Of a DNA stretch of 64,000 nucleotides, positions 31,208 to 40,505 are shown piece after piece. A program made the translations under genes and the position numbers. How positions within the stretch are numbered: the stretch's first letter is position 1; every line of letters begins with the position of its first letter. Source of the stretch: Meiothermus sp. (GTDB lineage: Bacteria; Deinococcota; Deinococci; Deinococcales; Thermaceae); the NCBI RefSeq assembly GCF_026004115.1, contig NZ_BPIM01000001.1, forward strand, positions 186,001-250,000. The letters are read 5' to 3'. The notes under the pieces were generated by a model. That model did not search any database. It was not told the origin of the DNA and was given only the letters and a program-made list of their open reading frames with translations.

Positions 31208-32857
31208 TCAGGGTAAGCGCTGGATGGACTGGAACAAACCCTGTCGCTTGCGCTCCAAGGCCGCCCCAATAAACCCACTAAAAGGCGGCGAGACCCGCAT
31301 GGGGCGACTAGAAAGCTCGGGATGAGCTTGCAGGCCAATGAAGAAGGGGTGGTGGGGCAACTCGATGGCTTCTACCAGCCCCTCTCCCCTGCCCTGGACC
31401 CCCGGCGTAACCGCCGAGACCGCAAGGCCGCCTTCGATCAGGCGCTGGACATAGGCGGGGTTTACTTCGTAGCGGTGGCGGTGCCGCTCGTAGACCAGTT
31501 CTTTACCGTAGAGCTTATAGAGCAAGGTTTCGGGGTGGATGCGCATGGGCCAGTTGCCCAGCCGCATGGTGCCACCCATACCTTCAACTTCCAGTTGCTC
31601 GGGCATCAGGTCTATGACCGGGTGGGGGGTGTAGGGGTCGAACTCGGTGCTGTTGGCCCCCTCGAGGCCCAGCACATTGCGCGCATATTCAATCACGGCA
31701 ATTTGTAACCCCAGGCAGATGCCAAAGTAGGGCAAGCGGCTTTCGCGGGCGTAGCGGGCCGCCAGGATCTTTCCCTCGATACCACGAATACCAAACCCAG
31801 GCCCCACCAACACCCCATCTACGTCGCCCAACAGTTCGGCGGCTCTGGCCAGATCGGTGATGTCCTCTGCGTTGACCCATTTCACGCTCACCCGCGCATC
31901 GTGGGCAATGCCTGCATGGCGAAAGCCCTCCAGAATGCTCAGGTAGGCGTCGGGCATCTTGACGTACTTGCCCACGAAGGCCACCGAGACCTCGTCGGCG
32001 GGTTGCTTAAGTTTGCGCACAGCGTTCTGCCAGAAGCTCAGGTTGGGCTGAATGGGCTCCAGGCCCAGCTTCTTCTCCACCACCCGCCCCAGGCCCTGCT
32101 CCTCTAATACCAGGGGCATCTCGTACAGGTACTGCACGGTGGGGCTGCTGAAGACCTCGCCCGCGTGCACGTTGGTAAAAAGGGCCACCTTCTTGCGCAC
32201 GTCCTCAGGCACCATCTTCTCCGAGCGCAGAACCAGCACATCGGGCTGGATGCCCACCCCCCGCAGTGTAGAGACCGAGTGCTGGGTGGGTTTGGTTTTG
32301 AACTCCTCAGACGTAGCCAGATAGGGCACCAGAGTCAAATGCAGGTACATCAAATCCTGATCGTCTTCGTCGAACTGAAACTGCCGGATGGCCTCCAGAA
32401 AGGGCAGGCTCTCGATATCGCCCACCGTGCCCCCCACCTCCACCACCACAATCTCGGCGTTTTGCTCCCGAGCCGTGCGGCGAATGCGGTCTTTGATTTC
32501 GTCGGTGATATGCGGGATCACCTGCACGGTCTGGGAGAGGTACTCGCCTCGCCGCTCTTTTTGAATCACCGACAGGTACACCTGACCGGTGGTGATGTTG
32601 TTGGCGCGGGACAGGTCTATATCGAGAAAGCGCTCGTAGTGCCCGATGTCCAGGTCGGTTTCAGCCCCATCGGCTGTGACAAACACCTCGCCATGTTCGT
32701 AGGGCCGCATGGTGCCTGCGTCCAGGTTGACATAGGGGTCAATCTTGATGGCGGTCACGCGGTAGCCCCGACCCCGCAGGATGGCCCCTAAGCTGGAGGT
32801 GAGAATACCCTTACCCAAACTGCTGACCACACCGCCCGTGACAAAAATGTATTTCAT
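31208..32857 (-). CDS. pyrG: CTP synthase
   Basis: Makes CTP from UTP, ATP and glutamine. 549 aa from MKYIFVTGGVVSSLGKG at 32857, the universal start of this enzyme, so the longer open frame is not used. Synthetase domain: KIDPYVNLDAGTM and GGTVGDIESLPFLEA. Glutaminase domain: the nucleophile cysteine in YFGICLGLQIAV and the C-terminal HPE in QAHPELSSR. A GGGGG binding site precedes the ATG. Encoded alone, divergent from the MBL-fold gene. Confidence 0.96.
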   Translation of the reverse strand: MKYIFVTGGVVSSLGKGILTSSLGAILRGRGYRVTAIKIDPYVNLDAGTMRPYEHGEVFVTADGAETDLDIGHYERFLDIDLSRANNITTGQVYLSVIQKERRGEYLSQTVQVIPHITDEIKDRIRRTAREQNAEIVVVEVGGTVGDIESLPFLEAIRQFQFDEDDQDLMYLHLTLVPYLATSEEFKTKPTQHSVSTLRGVGIQPDVLVLRSEKMVPEDVRKKVALFTNVHAGEVFSSPTVQYLYEMPLVLEEQGLGRVVEKKLGLEPIQPNLSFWQNAVRKLKQPADEVSVAFVGKYVKMPDAYLSILEGFRHAGIAHDARVSVKWVNAEDITDLARAAELLGDVDGVLVGPGFGIRGIEGKILAARYARESRLPYFGICLGLQIAVIEYARNVLGLEGANSTEFDPYTPHPVIDLMPEQLEVEGMGGTMRLGNWPMRIHPETLLYKLYGKELVYERHRHRYEVNPAYVQRLIEGGLAVSAVTPGVQGRGEGLVEAIELPHHPFFIGLQAHPELSSRPMRVSPPFSGFIGAALERKRQGLFQSIQRLP

Positions 32858-33017
32858 AACAAACCCCCGTCCTGCGCCGGACGCTGTCCAGCGCCCCAAA
32901 AGCTCCTTTTCAAACGCTCAACCGGTACGGTGGAGCCGCTTCACTATTACGGGATTTGATCGTACCACGACCTGCCCCTCCTGTGTCCAGCCGTGCGAAC
33001 ACCATTGGCCGGGTACC

Positions 33018-33045
33018 TTTGCAAAAAAGTTTGACTTGGTACAAT
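33018..33045 (+). promoter_or_regulatory. Leaderless promoter of the MBL-fold gene
   Basis: TACAAT (33040-33045) ends 6 nt before the ATG at 33052; TTTGCA (33018-33023) 16 bp upstream is a possible -35. Confidence 0.55.
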
Positions 33046-33051
33046 CTTGCT

Positions 33052-34044
33052 ATGGCTGAGGCCATCCGACTCTCTCATCAGGTCGCAGCGGGCATTTTCG
33101 CCATTCCGGTGCCCATCCCCTACCCCTTCAAGTATGTGAACTGCTACCTGCTACTCCCTGGCCCCGGTTCTTCCGATGGCCCGGCGCTTGTGGACTGCGC
33201 CCTGGACACCGCCGAAGCGCGGGCTGGTCTGGAAGCAGCCTTGCACGAGCATGGGCTGGGGTTGGGCGACCTCGAGCGCCTGGTGGTCACCCATCACCAC
33301 CCCGACCACTACGGCCTGGCCGGGCTGATGGAGGCCCAGGGACCCACGGTGTGGATGCTGGACGTGGAGCTAGAGCGCGGCCACATCTTCTGGACAGAGC
33401 CCGAGCGCATGAATCAGATGGGACAAGCACTCTTCCATCGGCACGGTGTTACCGATGAATACCTGGCCGACCTGGCCGGAGAAATGGACAAAACCCGCAG
33501 CCGGGTGCATCCTGCGCAAAAACCCCAAACCTTCCACGATGGCGAGACCCTCCGACTGGCAGGTATGCGCTACCGGGCAGTCTGGACGCCCGGCCATGCC
33601 GACGGCCATGCCATGCTGCTGCGCGAATCGGATGGGGTCTTGCTGGCCGGGGATCAAATCCTGGAGCGCATCTCCCCCAACATCGGCCTCTGGGCCTACT
33701 CCTACCCCAATCCCCTGAAGCACTACCTCGCTTCGCTGGAAAAAACTGCTGCCCTGGGGGCCTCGGTGGCCTTGCCCGGGCACTACCGGCCCATCCAGGA
33801 CATAGCGGGCCGGGTGGCCGAGCTCAGGGCCCATCATGGGGAGCGGCTACAGTTCCTGCTCCAGCTTGTGTACGACCAGCCCCAGACCTGCTGGCAGCTC
33901 TCGCTGGCGCTCTTTCCCGGCAACCTGAACCTGGCCCAAAGGCGGTTTGCCTGGTCGGAGACGCTGGCGCACCTGGAGTACCTGGTGGCTGAAGGGGCGG
34001 TGAAAAGGCTCGAGCCAGGCGGGATTGTTCACTACAGCCGCTAA
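33052..34044 (+). CDS. MBL-fold metallohydrolase with C-terminal winged-helix-like domain
   Basis: 330 aa. The metal motif is VVTHHHPDHYG near residue 80, with further ligands in TPGHADGH, LLAGDQIL and ALPGHYRP. The C-terminal 70 residues (YDQPQTCWQLSLALFP...ETLAHLEYLVAEGAVKRLEPGG) have the LACTB2-type helical domain. Substrate unknown; relatives include hydroxyacylglutathione-hydrolase-like and nuclease-like enzymes. The start at 33052 is supported by the leaderless -10 box and the family N-terminus. Confidence 0.85.
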   Translation: MAEAIRLSHQVAAGIFAIPVPIPYPFKYVNCYLLLPGPGSSDGPALVDCALDTAEARAGLEAALHEHGLGLGDLERLVVTHHHPDHYGLAGLMEAQGPTVWMLDVELERGHIFWTEPERMNQMGQALFHRHGVTDEYLADLAGEMDKTRSRVHPAQKPQTFHDGETLRLAGMRYRAVWTPGHADGHAMLLRESDGVLLAGDQILERISPNIGLWAYSYPNPLKHYLASLEKTAALGASVALPGHYRPIQDIAGRVAELRAHHGERLQFLLQLVYDQPQTCWQLSLALFPGNLNLAQRRFAWSETLAHLEYLVAEGAVKRLEPGGIVHYSR

Positions 34045-34168
34045 TCCCTTACAGAAACACTCGGTTGCCCTGGCTTAGCATCTCTTTCGACCCCTGGATT
34101 CATAAAGGCCATTTATCCCAGCTTTGGAGCGCTAACCTTAAAACACTGGAGAACACAGGAGGAAAGCC

Positions 34169-34378
34169 ATGAGCAAGGTCTACAAGAAAGTGGAGCTGGT
34201 CGGCAGCAGTGCGGAGAGCCTCGAGGACGCCATTAAGGTCGCCCTGGCGCGGGCCCGCAAGACCCTGCGCAATATGGACTGGTTCGAGGTCAAGGAGATT
34301 CGCGGCAGCCTGACCGATGGCTACGTGAACACCTACCAGGTAACGCTCCTGGTGGGCTTCCGCCTCGAGGAGGAGTAG
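34169..34378 (+). CDS. Dodecin (flavin/CoA-binding storage protein)
   Basis: 69 aa, normal for dodecins, which form hollow dodecamers storing FMN or riboflavin. MSKVYKKVELVGSSAESLEDAI and RKTLRNMDWFEVKEIRG, with the flavin-stacking tryptophan, are very close to the Thermus dodecin as I recall it. AGGAGG lies before the ATG. Ends one base before the converging gene. Confidence 0.93.
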   Translation: MSKVYKKVELVGSSAESLEDAIKVALARARKTLRNMDWFEVKEIRGSLTDGYVNTYQVTLLVGFRLEEE

Positions 34379-34379
34379 T

Positions 34380-35969
34380 TCACCAGGCCAGGGCCAAGCC
34401 GTCGGCGCGGGGCTCGGTGGCCGCCAGAAAGGCGTCTTTTGGCTTCAGAATGATCTGACCCCGGCCAAATGAGGCCCACTCGCTCTGCAAAACCACTTCG
34501 TGGCCGCGCTCTTTGAGACCGTGCACCAGGTGGAGGGGCAGGCTGGGCTCGAGCTCCACCTGCTGATTGCGCGTCCACTGCCAGCGAGGCGCATCCAAGG
34601 CTGCCTGGGGGTTCATGCCGTAGTCTTCTAGGTTCACCACTACCTGCAGGTGGCCCTGGGGTTGCATATGCCCTCCCATCACCCCAAAAGGCCCCAGGGG
34701 CTTGCCACCGCGGGTCAGAAAACCAGGAATGATGGTGTGGAAGGGCTTCTTGGCCGGGGCGTACTGGTTAGGGTGCCCGTCCTCGAGCACAAAACAGGCT
34801 CCCCGGTTTTGTAGTGAGATGCCGGTGCCGTCCACCACGATACCCGCCCCAAAGCCCATGTAGTTGGACTGAATCAGAGAAACCTGTAGCTCGCCATCGG
34901 CAGCGGCCAAATACACGGTACCCCCTTTGGGCGCACCGGCCTGCACCGGCAGCGCCCGCTCGCCAATTAGCCTGCGGCGCTGGGCCAGGTAGTCTGCGGA
35001 AAGCAACTCGGCAGGTGAAACAGGCATAAAGCGCGGGTCGGCCACGTACTTCTGCACGTCGGCAAAAGCCAGCTTCATGGCCTCAATCTGGAGATGAAAG
35101 CCCTCCACCGAGTCGCGCGGATACCGGCCCAGCTCAAAGCCCTCCAGTATTTTCAGGGCCATCAGGGCGGCAATCCCTTGTCCGGCAGGGGGTATTTCAT
35201 GAACTTCCAAGCCCCGGTAGCGCACCAAGAGGGGCTGCACCCACTCCGAACGGTAGGCGGCCAGGTCGGCCCGGGTCAGGTACCCCCCGGTAGCGGCGGC
35301 GAAATCGGCAATCTGAGCAGCCAGCTTGCCCCGGTAAAAACTCTCCGCACCGGTACGGGCAATCTCGCGCAGGGTTTCGGCGTGCCGTGGGCTTTGCCAG
35401 ATGTCGCCGGGTCGGGGGGCCTTGCCACCGGGCATGAACACAGCCTTGAAAGGCTGGAAACAGGGGTCTTGCAGCGGCCCATACACCGCTTCGATGCGCG
35501 ACCAGGCGCGCCCGGTTTCGGGGCTTACAGCGAAGCTTTCCTCGGCGTAGCGGATGGCCGGTTCAAAAAGCTGCTCAAAGGGCAGCCTGCCGAACTTTTG
35601 GTGCAGTTCCCGCCAGGCCGAAGGGGCGCCCGGCACCGTGACCGGAAGCCAGCCCCGGGTGGGCACCTGTCCACTATTTGCAAAGGTGGCAAAGTCCAGG
35701 CCAGCCGGGCTCATGCCGTTGGCGTTGAGGCCATGCAGCTTCTGGCCATCATGCACCAGGGCAAAAGCATCGGAGCCAATGCCGTTGGAGGTGGGCTCGA
35801 GTACCGTCAGGGCAATGGCCATAGCCACGGCGGCATCCACCGCGCTGCCCCCGGCCAGGAGCATCTCCATGCCGGCCAGGGCGGCCTGGGGCTGGCTGGT
35901 GGCCACCGCGCCCCGCTTGCCGGTTACCACATTGCGACGGGAGGGATAGGGATATTGGTTGAGGTTCAT
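34380..35969 (-). CDS. ggt: Gamma-glutamyltransferase family protein
   Basis: 529 aa. Cleaves gamma-glutamyl bonds such as in glutathione, by self-processing into two subunits. The N-terminal GAVATSQPQAALAGMEMLLAGGSAVDAAVA and MSPAGLD region are family hallmarks. The probable autoprocessing threonine is in KGGTVYLAAADG near residue 352. No clear signal peptide is seen, unlike many secreted members, so it may be cytoplasmic. Separated from the peptide ABC operon by 260 bp, in the same direction, which suggests a shared role in using gamma-glutamyl peptides (inference). Confidence 0.88.
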   Translation of the reverse strand: MNLNQYPYPSRRNVVTGKRGAVATSQPQAALAGMEMLLAGGSAVDAAVAMAIALTVLEPTSNGIGSDAFALVHDGQKLHGLNANGMSPAGLDFATFANSGQVPTRGWLPVTVPGAPSAWRELHQKFGRLPFEQLFEPAIRYAEESFAVSPETGRAWSRIEAVYGPLQDPCFQPFKAVFMPGGKAPRPGDIWQSPRHAETLREIARTGAESFYRGKLAAQIADFAAATGGYLTRADLAAYRSEWVQPLLVRYRGLEVHEIPPAGQGIAALMALKILEGFELGRYPRDSVEGFHLQIEAMKLAFADVQKYVADPRFMPVSPAELLSADYLAQRRRLIGERALPVQAGAPKGGTVYLAAADGELQVSLIQSNYMGFGAGIVVDGTGISLQNRGACFVLEDGHPNQYAPAKKPFHTIIPGFLTRGGKPLGPFGVMGGHMQPQGHLQVVVNLEDYGMNPQAALDAPRWQWTRNQQVELEPSLPLHLVHGLKERGHEVVLQSEWASFGRGQIILKPKDAFLAATEPRADGLALAW

Positions 35970-36229
35970 TTTGAAAGACCTTTCTACATCACACTAAGGC
36001 CAGTCGGTCAAAGGGCCAAATTAAACTGGGAACAGGCCTCGAGCGGAAGAGCGCCATTAGAACGACCTGGCTAAGTGGTCTGGTAACCAAGAACTCAGTC
36101 TGCACTTTAGTGTCTTCCAATGGGCCGCACATCGCAATTGTGGGTAATCAACGTGCTTCAAAACATGCCGCAAAATTAGTTACCGGTGCACTAAGCCGCC
36201 TCACAAATGCACCCACCCTGTGGGCAGTC
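35970..36229. other. Intergenic region upstream of ggt
   Basis: 260 bp without a gene; must contain the ggt promoter, but no convincing -35/-10 pair was picked. Confidence 0.4.
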
Positions 36230-37066
36230 CTATTTCTTCATGCGCGGGTCGAAAGCATCGCGCAGGCCGTCGCCGATAAGATTGAAGGCCAGCACTGCCA
36301 GAAAAATAGCCAGACCGGGAAACAGGGCCATGTGGGGTGCCTGGTTAAGGTAGCCTCGAGCGTCGTTGAGCATCGAGCCCCACGAAGGGGTGGGCGGCTG
36401 CACCCCCAGCCCCAGGAAAGACAGCGTAGCCTCGGCCAGAACGGCTGTGGCCGTACTCAAACTGACCTGTACAATCAAGGGCCCCAGGATGTTGGGGAGC
36501 AGGTGCCGCGCAATGATGCGACCATCCCCCCCACCCAGGGCCACCGCCGCCTGGACATACTCGCGGGGGCGTTCGGCCATCACCTGCCCCCGTATCAGGC
36601 GGGCAAACACCGGCGTCGTGACCACCCCAATGGCCAGCATGGTGTTTTGCAGGCTAGGCCCCAGGACAGCGGCCAGGGCAATGGCCAGCACCAGAAAGGG
36701 AAAGGCCAGCATGGCATCGGTCAGGCGCATCAACACATCGTCTATCCATCCGCCGTAAAAACCAGCCACCAGGCCGATCAGGCCCCCCAGCACCAGCGCA
36801 ATCAACACCGAAATCAGGCCCGCCGCCAGCGAGACTCGAGCCCCATAAAAAACCCTCGAGAGGATGTCCCGCCCCAGTTGGTCGGTGCCAAACCAGTGCT
36901 TGGCCGAAGGCCCCTGTTGCAGAGCGCCGAAATCGGTGGCGGTGGGGCTATAGGGCACCAGAATGGGCGCAAAGCTGGCCCCCAGCACCAGCAGCAGCAA
37001 GATGACCATCCCGACGATGGCCAGGCGGTTGGCAAGGAGGGCTCGGAGGGTACGATTATTCATCAT
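36230..37066 (-). CDS. Peptide ABC transporter permease (DppC-like)
   Basis: 278 aa with about six membrane segments, an N-terminal OppC_N-type helix (MVILLLLVLGASFAPILV) and the EAA-type loop LIRGQVMAERPREYVQAAVALGG that contacts the ATPase. Starts at tandem ATGs overlapping the upstream permease stop by one base. No ATP-binding subunit is encoded in the operon, so it must borrow one from elsewhere. Confidence 0.9.
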   Translation of the reverse strand: MMNNRTLRALLANRLAIVGMVILLLLVLGASFAPILVPYSPTATDFGALQQGPSAKHWFGTDQLGRDILSRVFYGARVSLAAGLISVLIALVLGGLIGLVAGFYGGWIDDVLMRLTDAMLAFPFLVLAIALAAVLGPSLQNTMLAIGVVTTPVFARLIRGQVMAERPREYVQAAVALGGGDGRIIARHLLPNILGPLIVQVSLSTATAVLAEATLSFLGLGVQPPTPSWGSMLNDARGYLNQAPHMALFPGLAIFLAVLAFNLIGDGLRDAFDPRMKK

Positions 37067-38010
37067 CAGTGATAGCGGATGCGCGGGTCGATGGCGGCGT
37101 ACAGCAGGTCGGTCAGCACGTTGATCAGAAACACCGCCAGGGCCGAAATAAGCACCACCGCCTGCAAGACCGGAAAGTCGCGGTTGAAAACCGAGTCCAC
37201 CAACAACCGCCCAAAGCCGGGAATCGAAAAGACCTGTTCGGTGACCACCGCCCCGCCCAGCAGACCGCCCAGTTGCAACCCGATGACGGTCACGACGGGA
37301 ATAGCGGCATTACGCAGGGCGTGCTTGTAGACCACCACCCGGCCTTCCAAACCCTTGGCTCTTGCGGTACGAACATAATCCTGCGAGAGCACCTCCAACA
37401 TGCTATTGCGGGTGAAGCGGGCTATCGCACCGGCCAAGGCCGTACCCAGGGTGATGGCGGGCATCAGCATCAGCAGCAGGTTTTTTTGCAGGTCTACCCA
37501 GGGTTCTACATAGCCCGAAGGGGGAATCCAGGCCAGCCGGACACTGAACAAGTAGATCAGCAGGATGCCCAGGAAAAAGTTGGGAATCGAGATCCCCGAA
37601 AGGGCCAGCACGGTCACGCTGGCATCGGCAGCCGTGTTTCTTCGCAAGGCAGCCAGCACCCCTGCCGGAAGGCCTATCAGGATAGCAACCAGCAGGGAGA
37701 AAAAGCTGAGCTCGAGGGTGGTGGGCAGTTTTTGCCAGATGATAAGGGCCACCTGTTCGTTGCCCCGAATCGAACGCCCCAGGTCGCCTTGCACCAGGCC
37801 CCACAGCCAGTCGGCATACTGCACCAGGATGGGCCGGTTGAGCCCCAGCTCTTCTCGGATCTGGGCGACGAGCTCCGGCGTGGCCTCCTCGCCCAGCAGC
37901 AGCCTTGCGGGGTCACCCGGCAGGATTCGGGTCAGGGCGAACACCATCACCGTGACCAGCAGTAGGGTGGGCAACCCGCCAATCAGGCGCCGCAGGACGA
38001 AGAGGAACAC
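37066..38010 (-). CDS. Peptide ABC transporter permease (DppB-like)
   Basis: 314 aa, GTG start at 38010. Typical DppB/GsiC start FVLRRLIGGLPTLLLV and FALTRILPGDPARLLLG, six membrane segments, and the EAA loop VRTARAKGLEGRVVVYKHALRNA. Transports di/oligopeptides or glutathione across the inner membrane. 12 bp downstream of the binding-protein gene. Confidence 0.92.
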   Translation of the reverse strand: MFLFVLRRLIGGLPTLLLVTVMVFALTRILPGDPARLLLGEEATPELVAQIREELGLNRPILVQYADWLWGLVQGDLGRSIRGNEQVALIIWQKLPTTLELSFFSLLVAILIGLPAGVLAALRRNTAADASVTVLALSGISIPNFFLGILLIYLFSVRLAWIPPSGYVEPWVDLQKNLLLMLMPAITLGTALAGAIARFTRNSMLEVLSQDYVRTARAKGLEGRVVVYKHALRNAAIPVVTVIGLQLGGLLGGAVVTEQVFSIPGFGRLLVDSVFNRDFPVLQAVVLISALAVFLINVLTDLLYAAIDPRIRYH

Positions 38011-38022
38011 CGTGCTTAACTC

Positions 38023-39510
38023 CTACTGGCCGCCCAGGCTCGCTCCCCTGAAGCGCAGAATGCCGTCGGGTATAACCGGAATTCCGCTCAAGCGACGGCT
38101 CAGGCCGATGGTGGTCTGGGGGTGGTAGACGTAGATGTAGGGCAGGTCTTCCTGAATGATTTTGGTGATCTGGCTGTAGAGGTCGCGGCGGGCTTCCGGC
38201 AAGCGCACGGTGCGGGCCCGGTTCAGCAGGCTGTCAACCCGGGGATTGCAATAGCCTGAGTAGTTGTTGGCGGCTTTACAGCGCACAAAGTCGTAGATAT
38301 TGCCGTCGGGGTCGGGGCGACCGCTCCAGCCCACTGCCACGGCCTCGAGCTCCAGCTTGGCCGCCCGGTCGAGCAGGGTGCCAAACTCCACCTGTTCGAT
38401 GCGAACCTGAATGCCAGCTTCAGCGGCCATAGCCTGATAGACCTGGGCCAGTTGGGCCAGCACTGGGCCAGGGGCGATGGTCAGGGTGAAGCTGAACCCT
38501 TGCGGACGACCCCCTTCGGCCAGCTTCTGCCGAGCCAGGGCCAGGTCGCGCTTGGGAACGGCAATGCTTTTATCGTGGGCCAGGGTACCGGGTGGGAAGG
38601 GCCCGTTGGAGGGGAGGGCCGTACCCAGGAATACCACCCGGTCTACCACATCGCGGTCAATGGTCGCGGCAAACGCCTGCCGCAGGGCCTTGTTGGTAAA
38701 GGGGCCTTTGGTGTGGTTGAGCCAGATGCCCTGGTAGCCGATACCGGGGAAGTTGTTGACCACCAGGTTGGCGTTGTTGCGGATAGCCGCAAGGTCTTTG
38801 GCCGCCACCGGGGTGATGATGTTTACCGCGCCCGAAAGCAGGTTGGCCACCCGCACATCATCGTCGGGGAAGGGGCGATAGACCAGTTGTTCGATGCGGG
38901 GGAAGCCGCGCTGCCAGTAGTTTTCGTTGCGGGCCAGCACAATGCGGTCTTGCCGACGACGCTCCACAAACTTGAAGGGGCCGGTGCCCACCGGGTTGTT
39001 GCTAAACTCAGCCCCCAGTCTCTGGACTGCGGTGGGGCTAACCATCATGCCCGAGCGGTCGGAAAGGATAGCCAAGAAAGGCGCAAAGGGCTCCTTCAGG
39101 GTGACGCGCACGGTGGTGGGGTTGACCACCTGCACATTATTGATGAGCGAAAGCTCACCCGCGCGACGCGAACCCGGTGTGCTGCGGTAGCGGTCGAGGT
39201 TGAACTTGACCGTCTCGGCGTTGAAGTCGGTGCCGTCGTGGAACTTGACCCCCTGGCGCAGAGTAAAGACATACACCGTACCGTTTTCCTCGACCCGCCA
39301 GCTTGTGGCCAGCATGGGCACGATGCGCAGGTTTTCGTCCAGGTCTACTAGTTTGTCGTAAATCTGGTTTTGCACCTGGCGATCTACCAGTGCGGACGAA
39401 AGCATGGGGTCGAGGTTGGGCGGATCGGCGTCCAATCCCACCGTGACGGTCTGGGCCAACCCCAGGCCCCCCAGGCTCCATAAAACAACTGCTACCAACC
39501 ACTGTCTCAT
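38023..39510 (-). CDS. Peptide ABC transporter substrate-binding protein (DppA/SBP_bac_5)
   Basis: 495 aa with a signal peptide (about residues 1-19, ending GLGLAQ) and the family-5 binding-protein pattern: DADPPNLDPMLSSALVDRQV, QGVKFHDGTDFNAETVKFNLDRY, and NPVGTGPFKFVE. No lipobox cysteine is present, so it should be free in the periplasm. Its ATG overlaps the regulator stop (ATGA), coupling regulator and transporter. Confidence 0.92.
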   Translation of the reverse strand: MRQWLVAVVLWSLGGLGLAQTVTVGLDADPPNLDPMLSSALVDRQVQNQIYDKLVDLDENLRIVPMLATSWRVEENGTVYVFTLRQGVKFHDGTDFNAETVKFNLDRYRSTPGSRRAGELSLINNVQVVNPTTVRVTLKEPFAPFLAILSDRSGMMVSPTAVQRLGAEFSNNPVGTGPFKFVERRRQDRIVLARNENYWQRGFPRIEQLVYRPFPDDDVRVANLLSGAVNIITPVAAKDLAAIRNNANLVVNNFPGIGYQGIWLNHTKGPFTNKALRQAFAATIDRDVVDRVVFLGTALPSNGPFPPGTLAHDKSIAVPKRDLALARQKLAEGGRPQGFSFTLTIAPGPVLAQLAQVYQAMAAEAGIQVRIEQVEFGTLLDRAAKLELEAVAVGWSGRPDPDGNIYDFVRCKAANNYSGYCNPRVDSLLNRARTVRLPEARRDLYSQITKIIQEDLPYIYVYHPQTTIGLSRRLSGIPVIPDGILRFRGASLGGQ

Positions 39511-40190
39511 CTGTCTACCTCCTTGGTTTTTGCCGCGCGCTCAACGGTGCTCAGGTGTGCCAGCATAGCTTTGCGGGCCATTTCAGGATCGGAAGACCGA
39601 ATAGCCTCGAGGATGTCGCTGTGTTCAGCAAGGGTGGTCTCCGGGCGGAAGCGTTTCGCCGTGGCAGACAAACGGGTCTGTCGCAGTTCCGCCGCAAGCA
39701 ATACCACAATTTCACTCAAAACTGTGTTTTGGCTCATCTCAGCCAGGGTTTTGTGAAAATCCATGTCCAGCTCAACAAATTGGTAAAGGTCTCCTTTAGC
39801 TGCTTTTTGCTGCGCAAGCAACGCTTCGAGTCGCTCGATGGCCTGTTTATCACCACGCTCCGCAGCCAATGCTGCTACTGCTGGCTCCAGGATGCGTCGC
39901 ACCTCAAACAGCTCGGCGATAAAGTCTTCTTCGTGCAGCCTCGAGCGCAGGCGACGGCCCAAACTCTCCGAGGGATGGGCCACCCGTGTACCGTCCCCCT
40001 GTCGGATTTCCACCCAGCCGTGAAGCTCGAGTATCCGCAAGGCCTCGCGCACCGAGGAACGGCTCACACCAAAGCGGCTGGCCAGGTCGCGCTCCCCCGG
40101 CAGCAGATCACCAGGCCGCCATACGCCGTCCTGGAGCAGTTGCTCGAGGTCTTTGGCCAGCTTTTCGGGAATTCGGGCCGGGCGCATCAT
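39507..40190 (-). CDS. FadR-subfamily GntR transcriptional regulator
   Basis: 227 aa from the ATG at 40190. The N-terminal winged HTH reads WRPGDLLPGERDLASRFGVSRSSVREALRILELHGWVEIRQG, followed by an all-helical FCD ligand domain with the metal-binding Asp/His pattern (FVELDMDFHKTLAEMS, LAEHSDILEAIRS). First gene of the transporter operon, with the perfect operator TGGTCTGACCA 21 bp upstream, so autoregulation is likely. The inducer is unknown. Confidence 0.9.
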   Translation of the reverse strand: MMRPARIPEKLAKDLEQLLQDGVWRPGDLLPGERDLASRFGVSRSSVREALRILELHGWVEIRQGDGTRVAHPSESLGRRLRSRLHEEDFIAELFEVRRILEPAVAALAAERGDKQAIERLEALLAQQKAAKGDLYQFVELDMDFHKTLAEMSQNTVLSEIVVLLAAELRQTRLSATAKRFRPETTLAEHSDILEAIRSSDPEMARKAMLAHLSTVERAAKTKEVDR

Positions 40191-40210
40191 TAAAGAGTCA
40201 ACTCCTTTAT

Positions 40211-40221
40211 TGGTCTGACCA
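40211..40221. promoter_or_regulatory. FadR/GntR-type operator TGGTCTGACCA
   Basis: Perfect 11-bp palindrome of the form TGGT-N3-ACCA known for FadR, PdhR and LldR-type regulators, located just upstream of the regulator gene. Confidence 0.65.
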
Positions 40222-40505
40222 CTGAACCAGTAAATGCATGAAGATACAATAAGCCGAACCATGGGGCTTTATGTAGTACGCGCTACATTCAAACCCAACA
40301 AGCCTTGACACCCCCTGGCAGTCCGGGCCTCCAAAACCGCTTACCAGGACCATCGGAGGAGTCTTTTCAAAGTATGCAAAGGTCTGGTCATCCCCACGAG
40401 ACCCTGATTGATACTGATTCTGACAGCCGCTTGTAGCTAACTGTTATTCATCGCGCGGTCTACTGTGCACAGCCAAGCCACACCAGATCTTCGCGGGAAT
40501 CTCTC

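Noticed and set aside
33031-33036. TTGACT as the -35 box of the MBL-fold gene
   Set aside because: It is only 3 bp from the TACAAT -10 box, far too close.
36110-37072. Long plus-strand frame of 320 codons
   Set aside because: It is antisense to the DppC-like permease, His/Gln-rich and without any motif; a high-GC shadow frame.
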